64,000 nucleotides of DNA, from the NCBI GenBank assembly GCA_900766245.1, contig CAAFUR010000015.1, positions 1-64,000 of the forward strand, in the 5' to 3' direction. Positions within the stretch are counted from its first letter, which is position 1; every line of letters begins with the position of its first letter. The DNA is from Veillonellaceae bacterium. Its GTDB lineage: Bacteria; Bacillota; Negativicutes; Veillonellales; Veillonellaceae. The notes beneath the pieces were generated by a model, which was given only the letters and a program-made list of their open reading frames with translations, made no database searches and was not told the origin of the DNA. A program made the translations under genes and the position numbers. Positions 28,918 through 39,497 of the stretch are shown in pieces.

Positions 28918-29730
28918 TTATATATCACGAGATACACCAATAGAGGTATACTCTTTTGGGTCTCCATGATACGCCGTAAACCCTTCTTGACCTTGTGCAT
29001 TGCACCAAGCTAACAAGCGATCTGATAGCTGCTCTACTAAATGGAGGGAATTATTTTGCTCGGAACGATGAGCAAAGACAACTTCCATCCCCTTAGGTCG
29101 TCTTAGGGCTGATAACACTTTCATAGCCGTTACATTACACAAATGTCCTGATTGGCCTTTTACACGACGTTTTAAATCTGGTGAGTACGGTCCATAGAGC
29201 AACATCTGTTCATCATAGTTCGCTTCCAAGACCAACAAATCTGTATCATGCAAATGTGTTAACATTTCCTTTGATACCATACCTGTATCTGTTAGCAAAG
29301 CTGCTTTTGTGTGCCCTTTATAACAAGTGACACCTATGGGATCCACCGCATCATGACTAGTAGAAAATGGTTGTAATACCATATCTCCTATGGTCACTTC
29401 TTTCGTCCCTAACGTTTGAAAGCACTCCGCAGATACGCTAAATTTATCCATAAGGCACCGTGCTGTATTAGGTTTTGTGATAATAGGTAAGCCCATTTGT
29501 TTAATCATTTGAGGTACCCCTGCAATATGATCAGAATGTTCATGGGTAATGACAATCCCTTCGACTATATGCTTCGGTATCTCTAAATCTTGTAAGGCAT
29601 TCGTAATCCGCCGGCAACTAATACCTGCATCAATAATCACTGCACTGCGAGAACTGCGAATAATGGTGCAATTCCCTTTACTACCGCTAGCTACGACATG
29701 AACTTGTAATTCTTTTTCTTCCAATGTCAT
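28918..29730 (-). CDS. Metallo-beta-lactamase fold hydrolase, WalJ/YycJ type
   Basis: A 270-residue cytoplasmic metallohydrolase. The metal-binding signature is THEHSDHIAG; further ligands are in SHDAVDP and the late AHRSEQN region. It starts VVASGSKGNCTIIRS with IIDAGISCRR, the pattern of YycJ/WalJ proteins, which are DNA-exonuclease-like enzymes linked to wall and replication stress. The start at 29728-29730 follows AGGAG; the frame extends nine codons into the upstream gene without a site. rlmH is next, as in other Firmicutes. Confidence 0.88.
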   Translation of the reverse strand: MTLEEKELQVHVVASGSKGNCTIIRSSRSAVIIDAGISCRRITNALQDLEIPKHIVEGIVITHEHSDHIAGVPQMIKQMGLPIITKPNTARCLMDKFSVSAECFQTLGTKEVTIGDMVLQPFSTSHDAVDPIGVTCYKGHTKAALLTDTGMVSKEMLTHLHDTDLLVLEANYDEQMLLYGPYSPDLKRRVKGQSGHLCNVTAMKVLSALRRPKGMEVVFAHRSEQNNSLHLVEQLSDRLLAWCNAQGQEGFTAYHGDPKEYTSIGVSRDI

Positions 29731-29737
29731 ATGTCTC

Positions 29738-30850
29738 CTAGCTTCTTTCCAATACATCTATGAAAGCTTTCATATTCTCTGTTAAATCGGGTCCCCGTCG
29801 GAACATATCGCCCCCCACAAGGAACATCGTATCTTTACCGTAAATGCTCACTAATTCTGGCAATCGAGCCTCCGTTACGCCACCACCTGGAGCTGGACAA
29901 GATGCTTTGATGGTTGCCAATGATTTTCGATTGGCATCACAAATTTGACGGCATAATTCCGGTTTGAAAGTAAATCGTCCACCGTAGGATACAAAAATAT
30001 TCATATCCCCACCAAAGATACGTGGTAATAAGCCCATCCAAATGGTGGCTGCAATACCCGATGTACCCGGTAATGTGAATCCACCCATCATAGCTGGATG
30101 TACAATTAATGGCAGGTTCAGTGAATCATCCGTAGCCAATCGATGAAGCCAACCAAAGCCGATTAAGGACGGCGCCACCATCAGAGCCGTAGCACCCACT
30201 TCTTTCGCATAGTGAGCCCGTTCTAGTACATCGGTGCCATCCCCAGATACATTGGCTGCATAGAGGGTATGATGACCACTCTTGGCATTCGCCTCTTGCA
30301 CTGCATGGGCACAACGTGATACCCGATCTTTGAATGGCGAAAAGGATTGATTCGTCAACCCATGGTCATCCTTGATCACATCGGCACCGCCCATGGTATA
30401 AGCATGACACATGCGAGCCAATTCTTCATTGGGCGTCCCCATCGGTTTAATGACGGCTTGAATCATAGGACGAGTTGGAGTCTGACATAATTCTCGAATG
30501 CCAGCTAACCCAAACTTAGGTCCTTTAAACACGTCTAACAAACTAGGGCTAAACTCAATATCTACTACCCAAATGTGTGGTTGCAAGGAAGAGTTGCCAA
30601 AGACTACATTTAAAAACTGCGTTACTTCCAACCCTGATGTCTCCACAGGGTAAGCAATCTTTGCCCAAAAACAATCTTCTTTTTCTGTTAACGAAAGCAA
30701 TTGTCCCACCATATGACGGCGTGGATCGCTTTCACCTAATAATTCGTAAGGAAATTCAATGGTTTGCTCCACCTGTATGGACCAAGCCACTTGCTTCGCC
30801 TCTTCATAGGTGGGAACATGCAATGCATAGGTAACGGAAAATGTTTCCAT
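29738..30850 (-). CDS. RuBisCO-like protein (form IV)
   Basis: A 370-residue member of the RuBisCO large-subunit superfamily with N-terminal alpha/beta domain (1-115) and C-terminal barrel. IKP at K135 matches K175 of RuBisCO. The metal/carbamate loop reads GADVIKDDHG (K160, D161, D162, H163): the lysine and aspartate are kept but the usual glutamate is histidine. H251 in VHPAMMGG fits H294. The phosphate loops are altered (PGGG and VGGD). Carboxylase activity is therefore unlikely; enolase or isomerase chemistry on a sugar phosphate, as in methionine salvage (MtnW) or apionate pathways, is more likely. Start at 30848-30850 follows AAAGGAG. Confidence 0.85.
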   Translation of the reverse strand: METFSVTYALHVPTYEEAKQVAWSIQVEQTIEFPYELLGESDPRRHMVGQLLSLTEKEDCFWAKIAYPVETSGLEVTQFLNVVFGNSSLQPHIWVVDIEFSPSLLDVFKGPKFGLAGIRELCQTPTRPMIQAVIKPMGTPNEELARMCHAYTMGGADVIKDDHGLTNQSFSPFKDRVSRCAHAVQEANAKSGHHTLYAANVSGDGTDVLERAHYAKEVGATALMVAPSLIGFGWLHRLATDDSLNLPLIVHPAMMGGFTLPGTSGIAATIWMGLLPRIFGGDMNIFVSYGGRFTFKPELCRQICDANRKSLATIKASCPAPGGGVTEARLPELVSIYGKDTMFLVGGDMFRRGPDLTENMKAFIDVLERS

Positions 30851-30916
30851 CGGTAACTCCTTTCCCATCATTACAACTGTATCTATTCTATCTTGTGAGT
30901 TTTTATGTGAAAGTCA

Positions 30917-30939
30917 GTTACAACCTCTTAGGTTGTAAC
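30917..30939. promoter_or_regulatory. Perfect palindrome GTTACAACCT-CTT-AGGTTGTAAC
   Basis: Ten-base perfect arms with a three-base spacer, 67 bases upstream of the RuBisCO-like gene start. It is either a dimeric operator or a compact RNA hairpin. No flanking T-run. Confidence 0.5.
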
Positions 30940-30970
30940 AATGCTTAGAGAATATGTCTCTATCTTTATA

Positions 30971-31006
30971 GTATGACATAAGTTCCTATGAAATGCTATG
31001 TCATAC
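30971..31006. other. Inverted repeat GTATGACATA ... TATGTCATAC
   Basis: Ten-base perfect arms (30971-30980 and 30997-31006) with a 16-base loop, between the palindrome at 30917 and the terminator at 31028. Possible operator or leader hairpin of the RuBisCO-like gene. Confidence 0.45.
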
Positions 31007-31027
31007 CTACAATTATACACTATATGC

Positions 31028-31064
31028 AATAAAAAAGAACCTCTAATCGACTAGGTTCTTTTCT
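31028..31064. terminator. Bidirectional terminator in the divergent intergenic region
   Basis: AAAAGAACCT and AGGTTCTTTT form a 10-bp stem with a 10-base loop and A/T-runs on both sides. It lies between two divergent genes, where no upstream gene needs it, so it probably ends a small RNA or acts as an attenuator. Confidence 0.7.
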
Positions 31065-31110
31065 AAGAATGTGGTACACTGTTACTATTATTAACTCTAT
31101 CATTATAAAA

Positions 31111-31231
31111 GGTGTTGTTATCCTCTGTATACATTCTTATAAGTAGTTAATTCTATATAAACTTATTTTATGGCTTGCGATCTTCGCAGGACCTCTTATG
31201 AGTCAGGGCCCATATCAGGTAATACAACACC
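31111..31231. ncRNA. Candidate structured RNA or leader, strand unresolved
   Basis: The ends pair strongly: GGTGTTGT (31111-31118) with ACAACACC (31224-31231), continued inward by CCT/AGG. The interior contains TGCGA-TCT-TCGCA (about 31175-31187) and GGC/GCC segments. Read on the minus strand the 121-base fold lies ahead of the terminator at 31028-31064; read on the plus strand it is the leader of the aminotransferase. I could not match it to T-box, S-box, preQ1, 6S or SRP RNA. Confidence 0.35.
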
Positions 31232-31282
31232 CATAACATTTAACATAGAGATACATGCATCATGTATCAGAAAGGACAACCT

Positions 31283-32449
31283 ATGAACTGGAATAATTAT
31301 CTTTCAACTATGACACAAACACTTCCCCCATCTGGGATTCGTAAGTTTTGGGAAAAAGCAATGGCTATGGACGATGTCATCTCCCTTTGCGTAGGGGAAC
31401 CCGATTACATTCCTCCTCAACCTGTACTAGATGCACTTGTGGCTAGCGTAGAACGAGGAGAAACGAACTACTCTCCGAATGCAGGCATCTTGCCATTGCG
31501 TGAGGCCATCAGCAATTGGTACAATCGTCGTTACCATGTCTCTTACGATACGGATGAAATGATGCTTACCATTGGTGCCAGTGAAGCCATCGACCTTTCT
31601 TTGCGGGCATTGCTAAACGAAGGTGACGAGGTGTTAATCCCAAATCCATCCTACGTGGCTCACCAAGCAGAAGTTCATATGTGCGGTGGCAAGGCTGTCC
31701 CTGTTCCGACACATTTAGAAGATGGTTTCAAACTTCGTGTGGAAGAATTAGAAAAACTTGTCACAGAAAAAACAAAAGCCATTTTAATGTGCTATCCAAG
31801 CAATCCTACGGGGGCCATCATGGACTACGAAGATCTATTACCTATCGCCGAGTTCGCTAAGGCACATGACCTGATTATCATCTCCGATGAAATTTACTCG
31901 GAGCTTACCTACCACAAAGACCATGTATCTATGGCATCCTTGCCAGGCATGAAAGAACGGACCATCATCTTAAACGGTTTCTCCAAGTCCTATGCTATGA
32001 CAGGTCTTCGCATTGGTTTCCTCTGTGCTCCAGCACCATTCATCACGGCCTGCATTAAGTTGCACCAATACAGCATCGTCGCCCCAGCGACACCAGTGCA
32101 ACATGCTGCCATTGTTGCCCTTAACGAATGCGATGACTCCGTAGTGGCTATGCGCCAAGATTATTTGGAGCGCCGCGACATGATCGTGAAAGGCTTCCAA
32201 GACATGGGCTTACCTATCGCTGTTCCAGAAGGAGCTTTCTATGTGTTTCCAGATATTTCCCAAACCGGTTTATCCGATGAAAGTTTCTGCGAACAATTGC
32301 TAGAACAACAACACGTTGCGGTTGTACCAGGATCTGCTTTCGGCACTTGCGGTGCTAACCGTATTCGTTGTTCCTATGCGTCCTCTAAGGAAACTATCCA
32401 AGAGGCCTTGCGCCGTATCAAACTATTCTTAGATTCATTACAAAACTAA
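31283..32449 (+). CDS. PLP-dependent class I aminotransferase (PatA-like)
   Basis: A 388-residue fold-type I aminotransferase. GEPDYIPP near the N-terminus, CYPSNPTGA, ISDEIYSELTY and the PLP-lysine motif NGFSKSYAMTGLRIGF are present, with the late arginine in RIRCSYASS that binds the substrate carboxylate. It resembles Bacillus PatA and related aspartate/aromatic aminotransferases. Substrate is not determined. Start at 31283 follows AAAGGA; the frame starts seven codons earlier without a site. Its position opposite the RuBisCO-like gene suggests, but does not show, a link to methionine salvage. Confidence 0.88.
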   Translation: MNWNNYLSTMTQTLPPSGIRKFWEKAMAMDDVISLCVGEPDYIPPQPVLDALVASVERGETNYSPNAGILPLREAISNWYNRRYHVSYDTDEMMLTIGASEAIDLSLRALLNEGDEVLIPNPSYVAHQAEVHMCGGKAVPVPTHLEDGFKLRVEELEKLVTEKTKAILMCYPSNPTGAIMDYEDLLPIAEFAKAHDLIIISDEIYSELTYHKDHVSMASLPGMKERTIILNGFSKSYAMTGLRIGFLCAPAPFITACIKLHQYSIVAPATPVQHAAIVALNECDDSVVAMRQDYLERRDMIVKGFQDMGLPIAVPEGAFYVFPDISQTGLSDESFCEQLLEQQHVAVVPGSAFGTCGANRIRCSYASSKETIQEALRRIKLFLDSLQN

Positions 32450-32469
32450 TATAGACAACTATGTATTCA

Positions 32470-32517
32470 AAAAAGGGTTGTACCATACTGCTAAACACAG
32501 TTGGTACAACCCTTTTT
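32470..32517. terminator. Bidirectional terminator between the aminotransferase and the atp operon
   Basis: AAAAGGGTTGTACCA and TGGTACAACCCTTTTT pair over about 15 bases with A- and T-runs on either side. It serves both convergent units. Confidence 0.88.
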
Positions 32518-32536
32518 CTATCTCATCGATATGTAA

Positions 32537-32794
32537 TTATGCACGTTCACAAGAGGCTGTGGTGATATACACAGAGTTATTTTCCACTTCTAGGAATCCC
32601 CCTGGAAGGATAAACTCTTCACGCTTGCCCTCATGGTCAATGCGGATAGCCCCTGGTGCCAAAGCACTCACTAAAGGCATATGATGTGGTTGGATACCAA
32701 ACTCTCCATCGAGAGCTTTCCCTACCACCATCGTTGCATCTCCAGAAAACACTGTTTCATCAGGAGTAATAATTGTTACATGCATGGTACTCAT
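32537..32794 (-). CDS. atpC: ATP synthase epsilon subunit, short form
   Basis: Central-stalk subunit of F1. The 85 residues cover only the N-terminal beta-sandwich (VTIITPDETVFSGDA, GIQPHHMPLVSAL, GGFLEVENN). The C-terminal two-helix domain that inhibits ATP hydrolysis in E. coli and Bacillus (total length about 133-139) is missing: the frame stops in ITTASCERA. The operon terminator region begins right after, so this looks like the natural end rather than a frameshift. Short epsilon subunits exist in some anaerobes. GGAG precedes the ATG. Confidence 0.93.
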   Translation of the reverse strand: MSTMHVTIITPDETVFSGDATMVVGKALDGEFGIQPHHMPLVSALAPGAIRIDHEGKREEFILPGGFLEVENNSVYITTASCERA

Positions 32795-32797
32795 AGA

Positions 32798-34231
<1,434 letters not shown>

Positions 34232-34238
34232 TTATCTA

Positions 34239-35093
34239 TTATTGCAATGCGTTTGCACCGCCTACGATTTCAGAAATTTCGTTAGTAATACCTGCTTGGC
34301 GCAACTTATTGTATTCTAAGTGCAAGGTACCAATCAATTCGCCTGCATTATCAGTAGCGGATGTCATGGCCGTCATACGGGCACCTAATTCACTAGCCGC
34401 CCCATGTAGCAATGCATTATATACAGTGCTTTCCACATAGGCTGGCAACAATTGTTCCAATACAGACCCTTGGTCTGGATAGAATAAACTTTCACCGGTC
34501 TCTGCTGCATCGGACTCTAATGAAAGAGGTAATAAGCGCTCATGAGTCACTTCTTGCAATAAGGAGTTCACAAACTTAGTGTATACCAATACCACTTCAT
34601 CTACCTCACCAGACAAGAACATCGTTTTCACTTGTTCTACAATGTCTTGAGCATGATGAAAGCCTGGTTTATCAGAAAAACCTTGCAACTCAGAGACTAC
34701 AGAATAGCCATGGCCTCTGAAATATTCCGTTGGCTTACGACCCACTGTGAATAAACCATAGGCATCTGTTGGCGTATCCTTGAGCAAGGATTGCACGTAT
34801 TTAATGATATTACTAGTATAAGCACCAGCCAAACCTTTATCCGCACCTACCACCACATAGGCTACCTTATTCACAGGACGAACTGTGAGTAGCGGTAAAT
34901 CTGCGCCCCCATCTAGAGAGGACATGCTTTGATGCAGCATGTGGCGGAGACGTTCTGTATAAGGTTCAGTACCTTTCGCTTTTTGTTGTGCACGACGTAG
35001 ACGAGCAGATGCTACCATCTTCATAGCTTTTGTAATTTGCTGCGTATTAGTGACACTTTTTATACGCTTGCGTAAGTCTTGTGCACTACTCAT
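34239..35093 (-). CDS. atpG: ATP synthase subunit gamma
   Basis: Rotor shaft subunit of F1. It shows the conserved N-terminus LRKRIKSVTNTQQITKAMKMVA with ASARLRRAQ, GADKGLAGAYTSNI in the middle, and the C-terminal helix MTSATDNAGELIGTL followed by YNKLRQAGITNEISEIVGGA. The 284-residue length is normal. It starts four bases after the atpA stop. Confidence 0.97.
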   Translation of the reverse strand: MSSAQDLRKRIKSVTNTQQITKAMKMVASARLRRAQQKAKGTEPYTERLRHMLHQSMSSLDGGADLPLLTVRPVNKVAYVVVGADKGLAGAYTSNIIKYVQSLLKDTPTDAYGLFTVGRKPTEYFRGHGYSVVSELQGFSDKPGFHHAQDIVEQVKTMFLSGEVDEVVLVYTKFVNSLLQEVTHERLLPLSLESDAAETGESLFYPDQGSVLEQLLPAYVESTVYNALLHGAASELGARMTAMTSATDNAGELIGTLHLEYNKLRQAGITNEISEIVGGANALQ

Positions 35094-35096
35094 AGA

Positions 35097-36632
35097 TTAC
35101 GCCTCCTCTGGTAATAATTCGTGAGTAGCACCAAAGACATCAATACATTCTAAAATCGCTTGTTGCAATGTTTTTTCTGTATCTTCTTCTAATTTCTTAG
35201 TATCTCTAATTGATGCTAATACATTGGCATAATTACCATGTACATAGTGTAATAAGGCATCTTGGAATGCTGGTACATCATGCACAGCTAATCGTTTGAA
35301 ATAGCCATTAATACCTGCATATAAACATACCACTTGTTCTTCTACTTTTAACGGAGAGTATTGTGGTTGTTTCAACATTTCAGTTAAGCGTTCACCACGA
35401 TCTAATTGTGCTTTTGTGGAGGCATCCAAATCGGAACCGAACTGCGCAAAAGCCGCTAATTCACGATACTGTGCCAATTCTAAACGCAATTTACCAGCTA
35501 CTTGTTTCATCGCTTTAATTTGCGCACTACCACCTACACGAGATACGGATAAGCCTACGTCAACTGCTGGACGAACGCCAGAGTAGAACATATCTGTACC
35601 CAAGAAAATTTGTCCATCGGTGATGGAGATTACGTTCGTTGGGATATAGGCAGATACGTCACCTGCTTGTGTTTCGATAATTGGTAAAGCTGTAATAGAT
35701 CCGCCACCCAATTCATCGGATACTTTCGCAGAACGTTCCAATAAACGAGAGTGTAAGTAGAACACGTCACCAGGGTACGCTTCACGTCCTGGAGGACGAC
35801 GTAACAACAAACTCATCGCACGGTATGCAGCAGCTTGTTTTGTTAAATCATCATATACGCAAAGTACATGTTTACCTTGGTACATGAAATGTTCGCCCAT
35901 AGCTACCCCAGAATATGGTGCTAAGTACTGCATAGGAGCCCCTTCAGAAGCACCAGCAGACACAACGATCGTATAGTCCATAGCCCCTGCTTCTTCTAAT
36001 TTTTGTACTACACGAGCTACAGTGGATTCTTTTTGACCAATTGCTACATAGATACAAATCACATCTTGTCCTTTTTGGTTCAAGATCGTATCAATAGCAA
36101 TCGCTGTTTTACCAGTACCACGGTCACCGATGATCAACTCCCGTTGACCACGACCGATTGGCACCATCGCATCAATGGCTTTCAAACCAGTTTGCATTGG
36201 CTCAAATACAGATTTACGATCTGCAATACCAGGTGCTGGGTATTCTACAGGACGATATGTTTCTGCCACAATTTCACCTTTACCATCGATAGGTTGACCA
36301 AGGGCATTCACAACACGACCAATTAAGCCATCTCCTACAGGAACCTGCATGATGCGGCCTGTACGGCGCACTTCATCGCCTTCTTTAATCAAGAAGTCAT
36401 TACCTAGGAGAACGGCGCCTACATTATCTTGTTCTAAATTGAGTACCATGCCATATACGCCATGAGGTAACTCTAACAATTCGCCAGCCATGGCTTTTTC
36501 AAGACCGTAGATATGCGCAATACCGTCCCCTACTTCCAGAACAGTTCCTACGTCATCTACGTTTAATTCAACATTATAGTCCTGAATCTGCTGTTTAATA
36601 ATGGCAGTAATTTCTTCAGGCGTCATTTTCAT
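35097..36632 (-). CDS. atpA: ATP synthase subunit alpha
   Basis: Non-catalytic nucleotide-binding subunit of F1. Walker [10 protein letters not shown], the [20 protein letters not shown] block, and [13 protein letters not shown] are conserved. The 511-residue length is slightly longer than the E. coli protein. It follows atpH by two bases; either of two close in-frame ATGs could be used, and the first is kept here. Confidence 0.98.
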   Translation of the reverse strand: MKMTPEEITAIIKQQIQDYNVELNVDDVGTVLEVGDGIAHIYGLEKAMAGELLELPHGVYGMVLNLEQDNVGAVLLGNDFLIKEGDEVRRTGRIMQVPVGDGLIGRVVNALGQPIDGKGEIVAETYRPVEYPAPGIADRKSVFEPMQTGLKAIDAMVPIGRGQRELIIGDRGTGKTAIAIDTILNQKGQDVICIYVAIGQKESTVARVVQKLEEAGAMDYTIVVSAGASEGAPMQYLAPYSGVAMGEHFMYQGKHVLCVYDDLTKQAAAYRAMSLLLRRPPGREAYPGDVFYLHSRLLERSAKVSDELGGGSITALPIIETQAGDVSAYIPTNVISITDGQIFLGTDMFYSGVRPAVDVGLSVSRVGGSAQIKAMKQVAGKLRLELAQYRELAAFAQFGSDLDASTKAQLDRGERLTEMLKQPQYSPLKVEEQVVCLYAGINGYFKRLAVHDVPAFQDALLHYVHGNYANVLASIRDTKKLEEDTEKTLQQAILECIDVFGATHELLPEEA

Positions 36633-36634
36633 AA

Positions 36635-37201
36635 TTAACCATTCACCCCAATCTTATTGGTACTTGCATTAAGCAATGATTTTTTTAATTCTTCCAATCG
36701 TCTAGCCATACTTCCATCAATCCGAGTGTCTCCCACTTGAATGACCATACCACCTAAGATGGATGGATCCACATGTTCTTCGATGACACATTCTTTGCCA
36801 GTAATCTCTTGTAACTTACGTAATACTTTTTCCCGCATCGCCTCTGAAAGTGGTTCAATAACCGTAACTTTTGCTTCCAAAATACCACGACTTTCACGGG
36901 AGCGTTTTACGTAAGCGCGGGCTGTTTCCATGATGTAGGGACTGCGACGGCGGTCCACCATAACATAGAGAAAATTCATAATCAATGGGTGCACTTCGCT
37001 ACCAAAGATTTGTTCTAGAATCTTCTTTTTCCCCGCTACTTCTAACATAGGATTGATTAAAATTTGGCGTAATTCCTCATGGGTGGAAAATAAATCTTGC
37101 ACATAGGAAAGATCTGTATCAAATTGTGGTAACAAACCTGATTCCTGTCCTAATTCAAATATAGCGGAGCTATATGTTTCTGCAATTCTTTCTACACTCA
37201 T
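36635..37201 (-). CDS. atpH: ATP synthase subunit delta
   Basis: Peripheral-stalk subunit linking F1 to subunit b. The 188-residue protein begins with the usual helical domain ([17 protein letters not shown]) and has the late conserved segment [20 protein letters not shown]. It follows atpF by four bases and precedes atpA. Confidence 0.96.
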   Translation of the reverse strand: MSVERIAETYSSAIFELGQESGLLPQFDTDLSYVQDLFSTHEELRQILINPMLEVAGKKKILEQIFGSEVHPLIMNFLYVMVDRRRSPYIMETARAYVKRSRESRGILEAKVTVIEPLSEAMREKVLRKLQEITGKECVIEEHVDPSILGGMVIQVGDTRIDGSMARRLEELKKSLLNASTNKIGVNG

Positions 37202-37205
37202 CGTA

Positions 37206-37700
37206 TCACGACCTTATAGTTGTACTATCAAGTTTTGCAATGGTATCCTCTACAAGAGCTACATTATCAGCACTGGAAAAGTCTTTTCCAATTAATTTGC
37301 CAGCTACCTGTACAGACAAATTCACAACTTCTGTGCGGATTTGTTGCATTGCTTTTTCCCGTTCCCGTTCAATTTCTTGGCGGGCGTTTTCTTTTTCTTT
37401 CACTAGTTGAGCTCGTAACTCTTTGATTTGTGCTTGTGATTCTGCTTCTGCTTGTTGTTTTGCGGTGTCAATAATTTCCTGTGCTTCTTTGCGAGCTTCT
37501 TGCAATTGCTCTGTATACTCAGCTTTCATGGCCGCTGCTTCCAGTCTCGCTTGCTCAGCATTTGTTAAATCACTTTCAATCCGGCGCTTCCGCTCTTCCA
37601 TCGTTTGTAACAATGGTTTATACGCATATTTTGCCAAAATCAACACTAGCACGATAAAGTTTAAAATCTGAAGTACGAGTGTACCGTTTAAATCTACCAA
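37206..37700 (-). CDS. atpF: ATP synthase subunit b, TTG start
   Basis: Peripheral-stalk subunit with one N-terminal membrane helix (LVLQILNFIVLVLILAKYAY) and a long charged coiled coil to residue 164. The only suitable start is TTG at 37698-37700, eight bases after AGGAGG; the ATG between them is in another frame. It is the only b-type gene, so the stalk is likely a homodimer. Confidence 0.94.
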   Translation of the reverse strand: MVDLNGTLVLQILNFIVLVLILAKYAYKPLLQTMEERKRRIESDLTNAEQARLEAAAMKAEYTEQLQEARKEAQEIIDTAKQQAEAESQAQIKELRAQLVKEKENARQEIEREREKAMQQIRTEVVNLSVQVAGKLIGKDFSSADNVALVEDTIAKLDSTTIRS

Positions 37701-37729
37701 CGGTCATACCTCCTCTTAGCTAATGCCTA

Positions 37730-38014
<285 letters not shown>

Positions 38015-38023
38015 CTAAATACA

Positions 38024-38695
38024 TTAATGTCCATCTCCAATTGTCATCCCCAAATACGAGGCAACGAGCATGGCAAAAATAAACGCTTGAATAATACCGA
38101 TTGCTAGACTAAAGGCTAACCATACGATAGGAAATACATAGGGTACCAATGCATATAACAATTCTAAAAGAATTTCCCCTGCTAGTATGTTGCCAAACAA
38201 ACGGAATGCTAATGTGATAGGTTTTGCGATTTCTTCCATTAAGTTAATAATAATAAATAACTTAAATGGCTGCACAAAGTGTTTAAAGTAGCCAAAGCCT
38301 TTCACTTTCAACCCTATCATCCATACAAGAATTGTACTTGAAATAGCCAATCCCAATGTAGTATTGATATCACTTGTTGGTGATGACAAAATATGCGGAC
38401 TTGGAATCAATCCTAATTCATTACTTACCAAAATAAATAGAAAGTACGTAAATAGTATGGAGCTCAAGAACTTCCATTGATTTCCTAAGTTTCCTTTAAA
38501 TTGACCAGTCAATCCTTCTAGCACACTTTCCATCACGTTTTGAATCCCTTGCGGAACCATGGCCCGTGATCGCGTAGCTAATAGTGTAACCACGATGATA
38601 ATAGCCATCACTAACCACGTCATATACAGCGTATCCATATTAAACGATATGCCCATCCATTGAAGAATATGATGATGCCCTGCATGTAACTCCAT
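38024..38695 (-). CDS. atpB: ATP synthase subunit a
   Basis: Membrane subunit forming the proton half-channels. The 223-residue protein has five to six helices and the essential arginine in ITLAFRLFGNILAGE, with the late IIQAFIFAMLVASYLG. Start at 38693-38695 is preferred since GGGGGTGGG precedes it; the six-codon upstream extension would need GTG. The N-terminus is His-rich (AGHHHI), unusual but not diagnostic. Confidence 0.96.
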   Translation of the reverse strand: MELHAGHHHILQWMGISFNMDTLYMTWLVMAIIIVVTLLATRSRAMVPQGIQNVMESVLEGLTGQFKGNLGNQWKFLSSILFTYFLFILVSNELGLIPSPHILSSPTSDINTTLGLAISSTILVWMIGLKVKGFGYFKHFVQPFKLFIIINLMEEIAKPITLAFRLFGNILAGEILLELLYALVPYVFPIVWLAFSLAIGIIQAFIFAMLVASYLGMTIGDGH

Positions 38696-38721
38696 ATTCC
38701 CACCCCCTTTCACATAGAGAA

Positions 38722-39096
38722 TTATCTAGTACGTTGGCGTACATGTATGCTATATTCAATATATTGCATAGGGGCAAATACGCAGACCGCCCCCAATATA
38801 CCTTTCATAGAAATAGATGGTATTTGTGTGCTAATAGCTGCTAACACTACAAGTAAACTAAATCGGCTCATAACACCAATCCAAACTCGTCGTTTTACAT
38901 CCTCCAAAGTAGCATGTTTCATCTTATAGGTTTGGAACGCTAAATACAGGAAATAAGCAACGCACATCATCATGCCCCATAGCCAACCGGTGATATGTTC
39001 CTTCCAGTCTGCTAACCATAAAACAACTACTCCGAGTATAGCCACTGAAAGTATCCATAGGCAATGACTTTTGATATAGGTTATATACTCTTGCAT
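38722..39096 (-). CDS. atpI: ATP synthase subunit I-like membrane protein
   Basis: A 124-residue protein with four hydrophobic helices and a basic loop (KHATLEDVKRRVWIG), placed directly ahead of atpB. Size and topology fit the AtpI (UncI) family, thought to help c-ring assembly. The sequence is poorly conserved in this family, so the call rests mainly on position and topology. Confidence 0.8.
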   Translation of the reverse strand: MQEYITYIKSHCLWILSVAILGVVVLWLADWKEHITGWLWGMMMCVAYFLYLAFQTYKMKHATLEDVKRRVWIGVMSRFSLLVVLAAISTQIPSISMKGILGAVCVFAPMQYIEYSIHVRQRTR

Positions 39097-39105
39097 AAAG
39101 TCTCC

Positions 39106-39309
39106 TTACATAACTTGACGTATGACTCCGTATAAGCCCATAAATCCACCAATCACGCCTCCTAGCAGCAAGCCCCACGGGTGCGTCCCTATATAGTAAT
39201 CAAGCGCATAACCAAGACCCATACAGATACCGATAGAACAAAGTATAGTAAATCCTGTGGTAGATGCTTTGGAGATAGCCATCCATAGTTCTGATTTTTC
39301 TTTCCCCAT
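39106..39309 (-). CDS. AtpZ/AtpI-type small membrane protein
   Basis: A 67-residue protein with two helices, the second ending in GVIGGFMGLYGVIRQV, and the first in GMGLGYALDYYIG (as LGYALDYYIGTHPWG). This is the ATPase gene 1 (AtpZ) pattern that often opens atp operons in Firmicutes; a magnesium/calcium or assembly role is proposed in the literature. Start at 39307-39309 follows GGGAGGTG; an ATG five codons upstream would place that site inside the gene. Confidence 0.85.
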   Translation of the reverse strand: MGKEKSELWMAISKASTTGFTILCSIGICMGLGYALDYYIGTHPWGLLLGGVIGGFMGLYGVIRQVM

Positions 39310-39340
39310 AGATACACCTCCCATACCTCTAACATGGTAG

Positions 39341-39371
39341 ATTATACCACCGATACGAACCGTTTTAACAA
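39341..39371 (-). promoter_or_regulatory. Predicted promoter of the atp operon
   Basis: Minus-strand TATAAT (39341-39346) preceded by TTGTTA (39366-39371) at 19 bases or TTAAAA at 16 bases. It lies about 32 bases before the first gene of the operon. Confidence 0.6.
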
Positions 39372-39497
39372 TATATAAATTTTATATCTATCAAAACTTT
39401 CTATACGATTTGATTCAAAACCGTGTACATTCCTCACTTACACTGTCAATGAAAGTAGGTATCAACTCAATTATAACTAGAACGCATACATCTATGA

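Noticed and set aside
31111..31282. T-box or S-box riboswitch ahead of the aminotransferase
   Set aside because: The T-box core (AGGGTGGNACCGCG) and the S-box consensus segments are absent; only generic pairing is visible.
32537..32794. Frameshift as the cause of the short epsilon subunit
   Set aside because: No epsilon-like helical sequence was recognised in the other frames between 32470 and 32540, where a terminator already begins.
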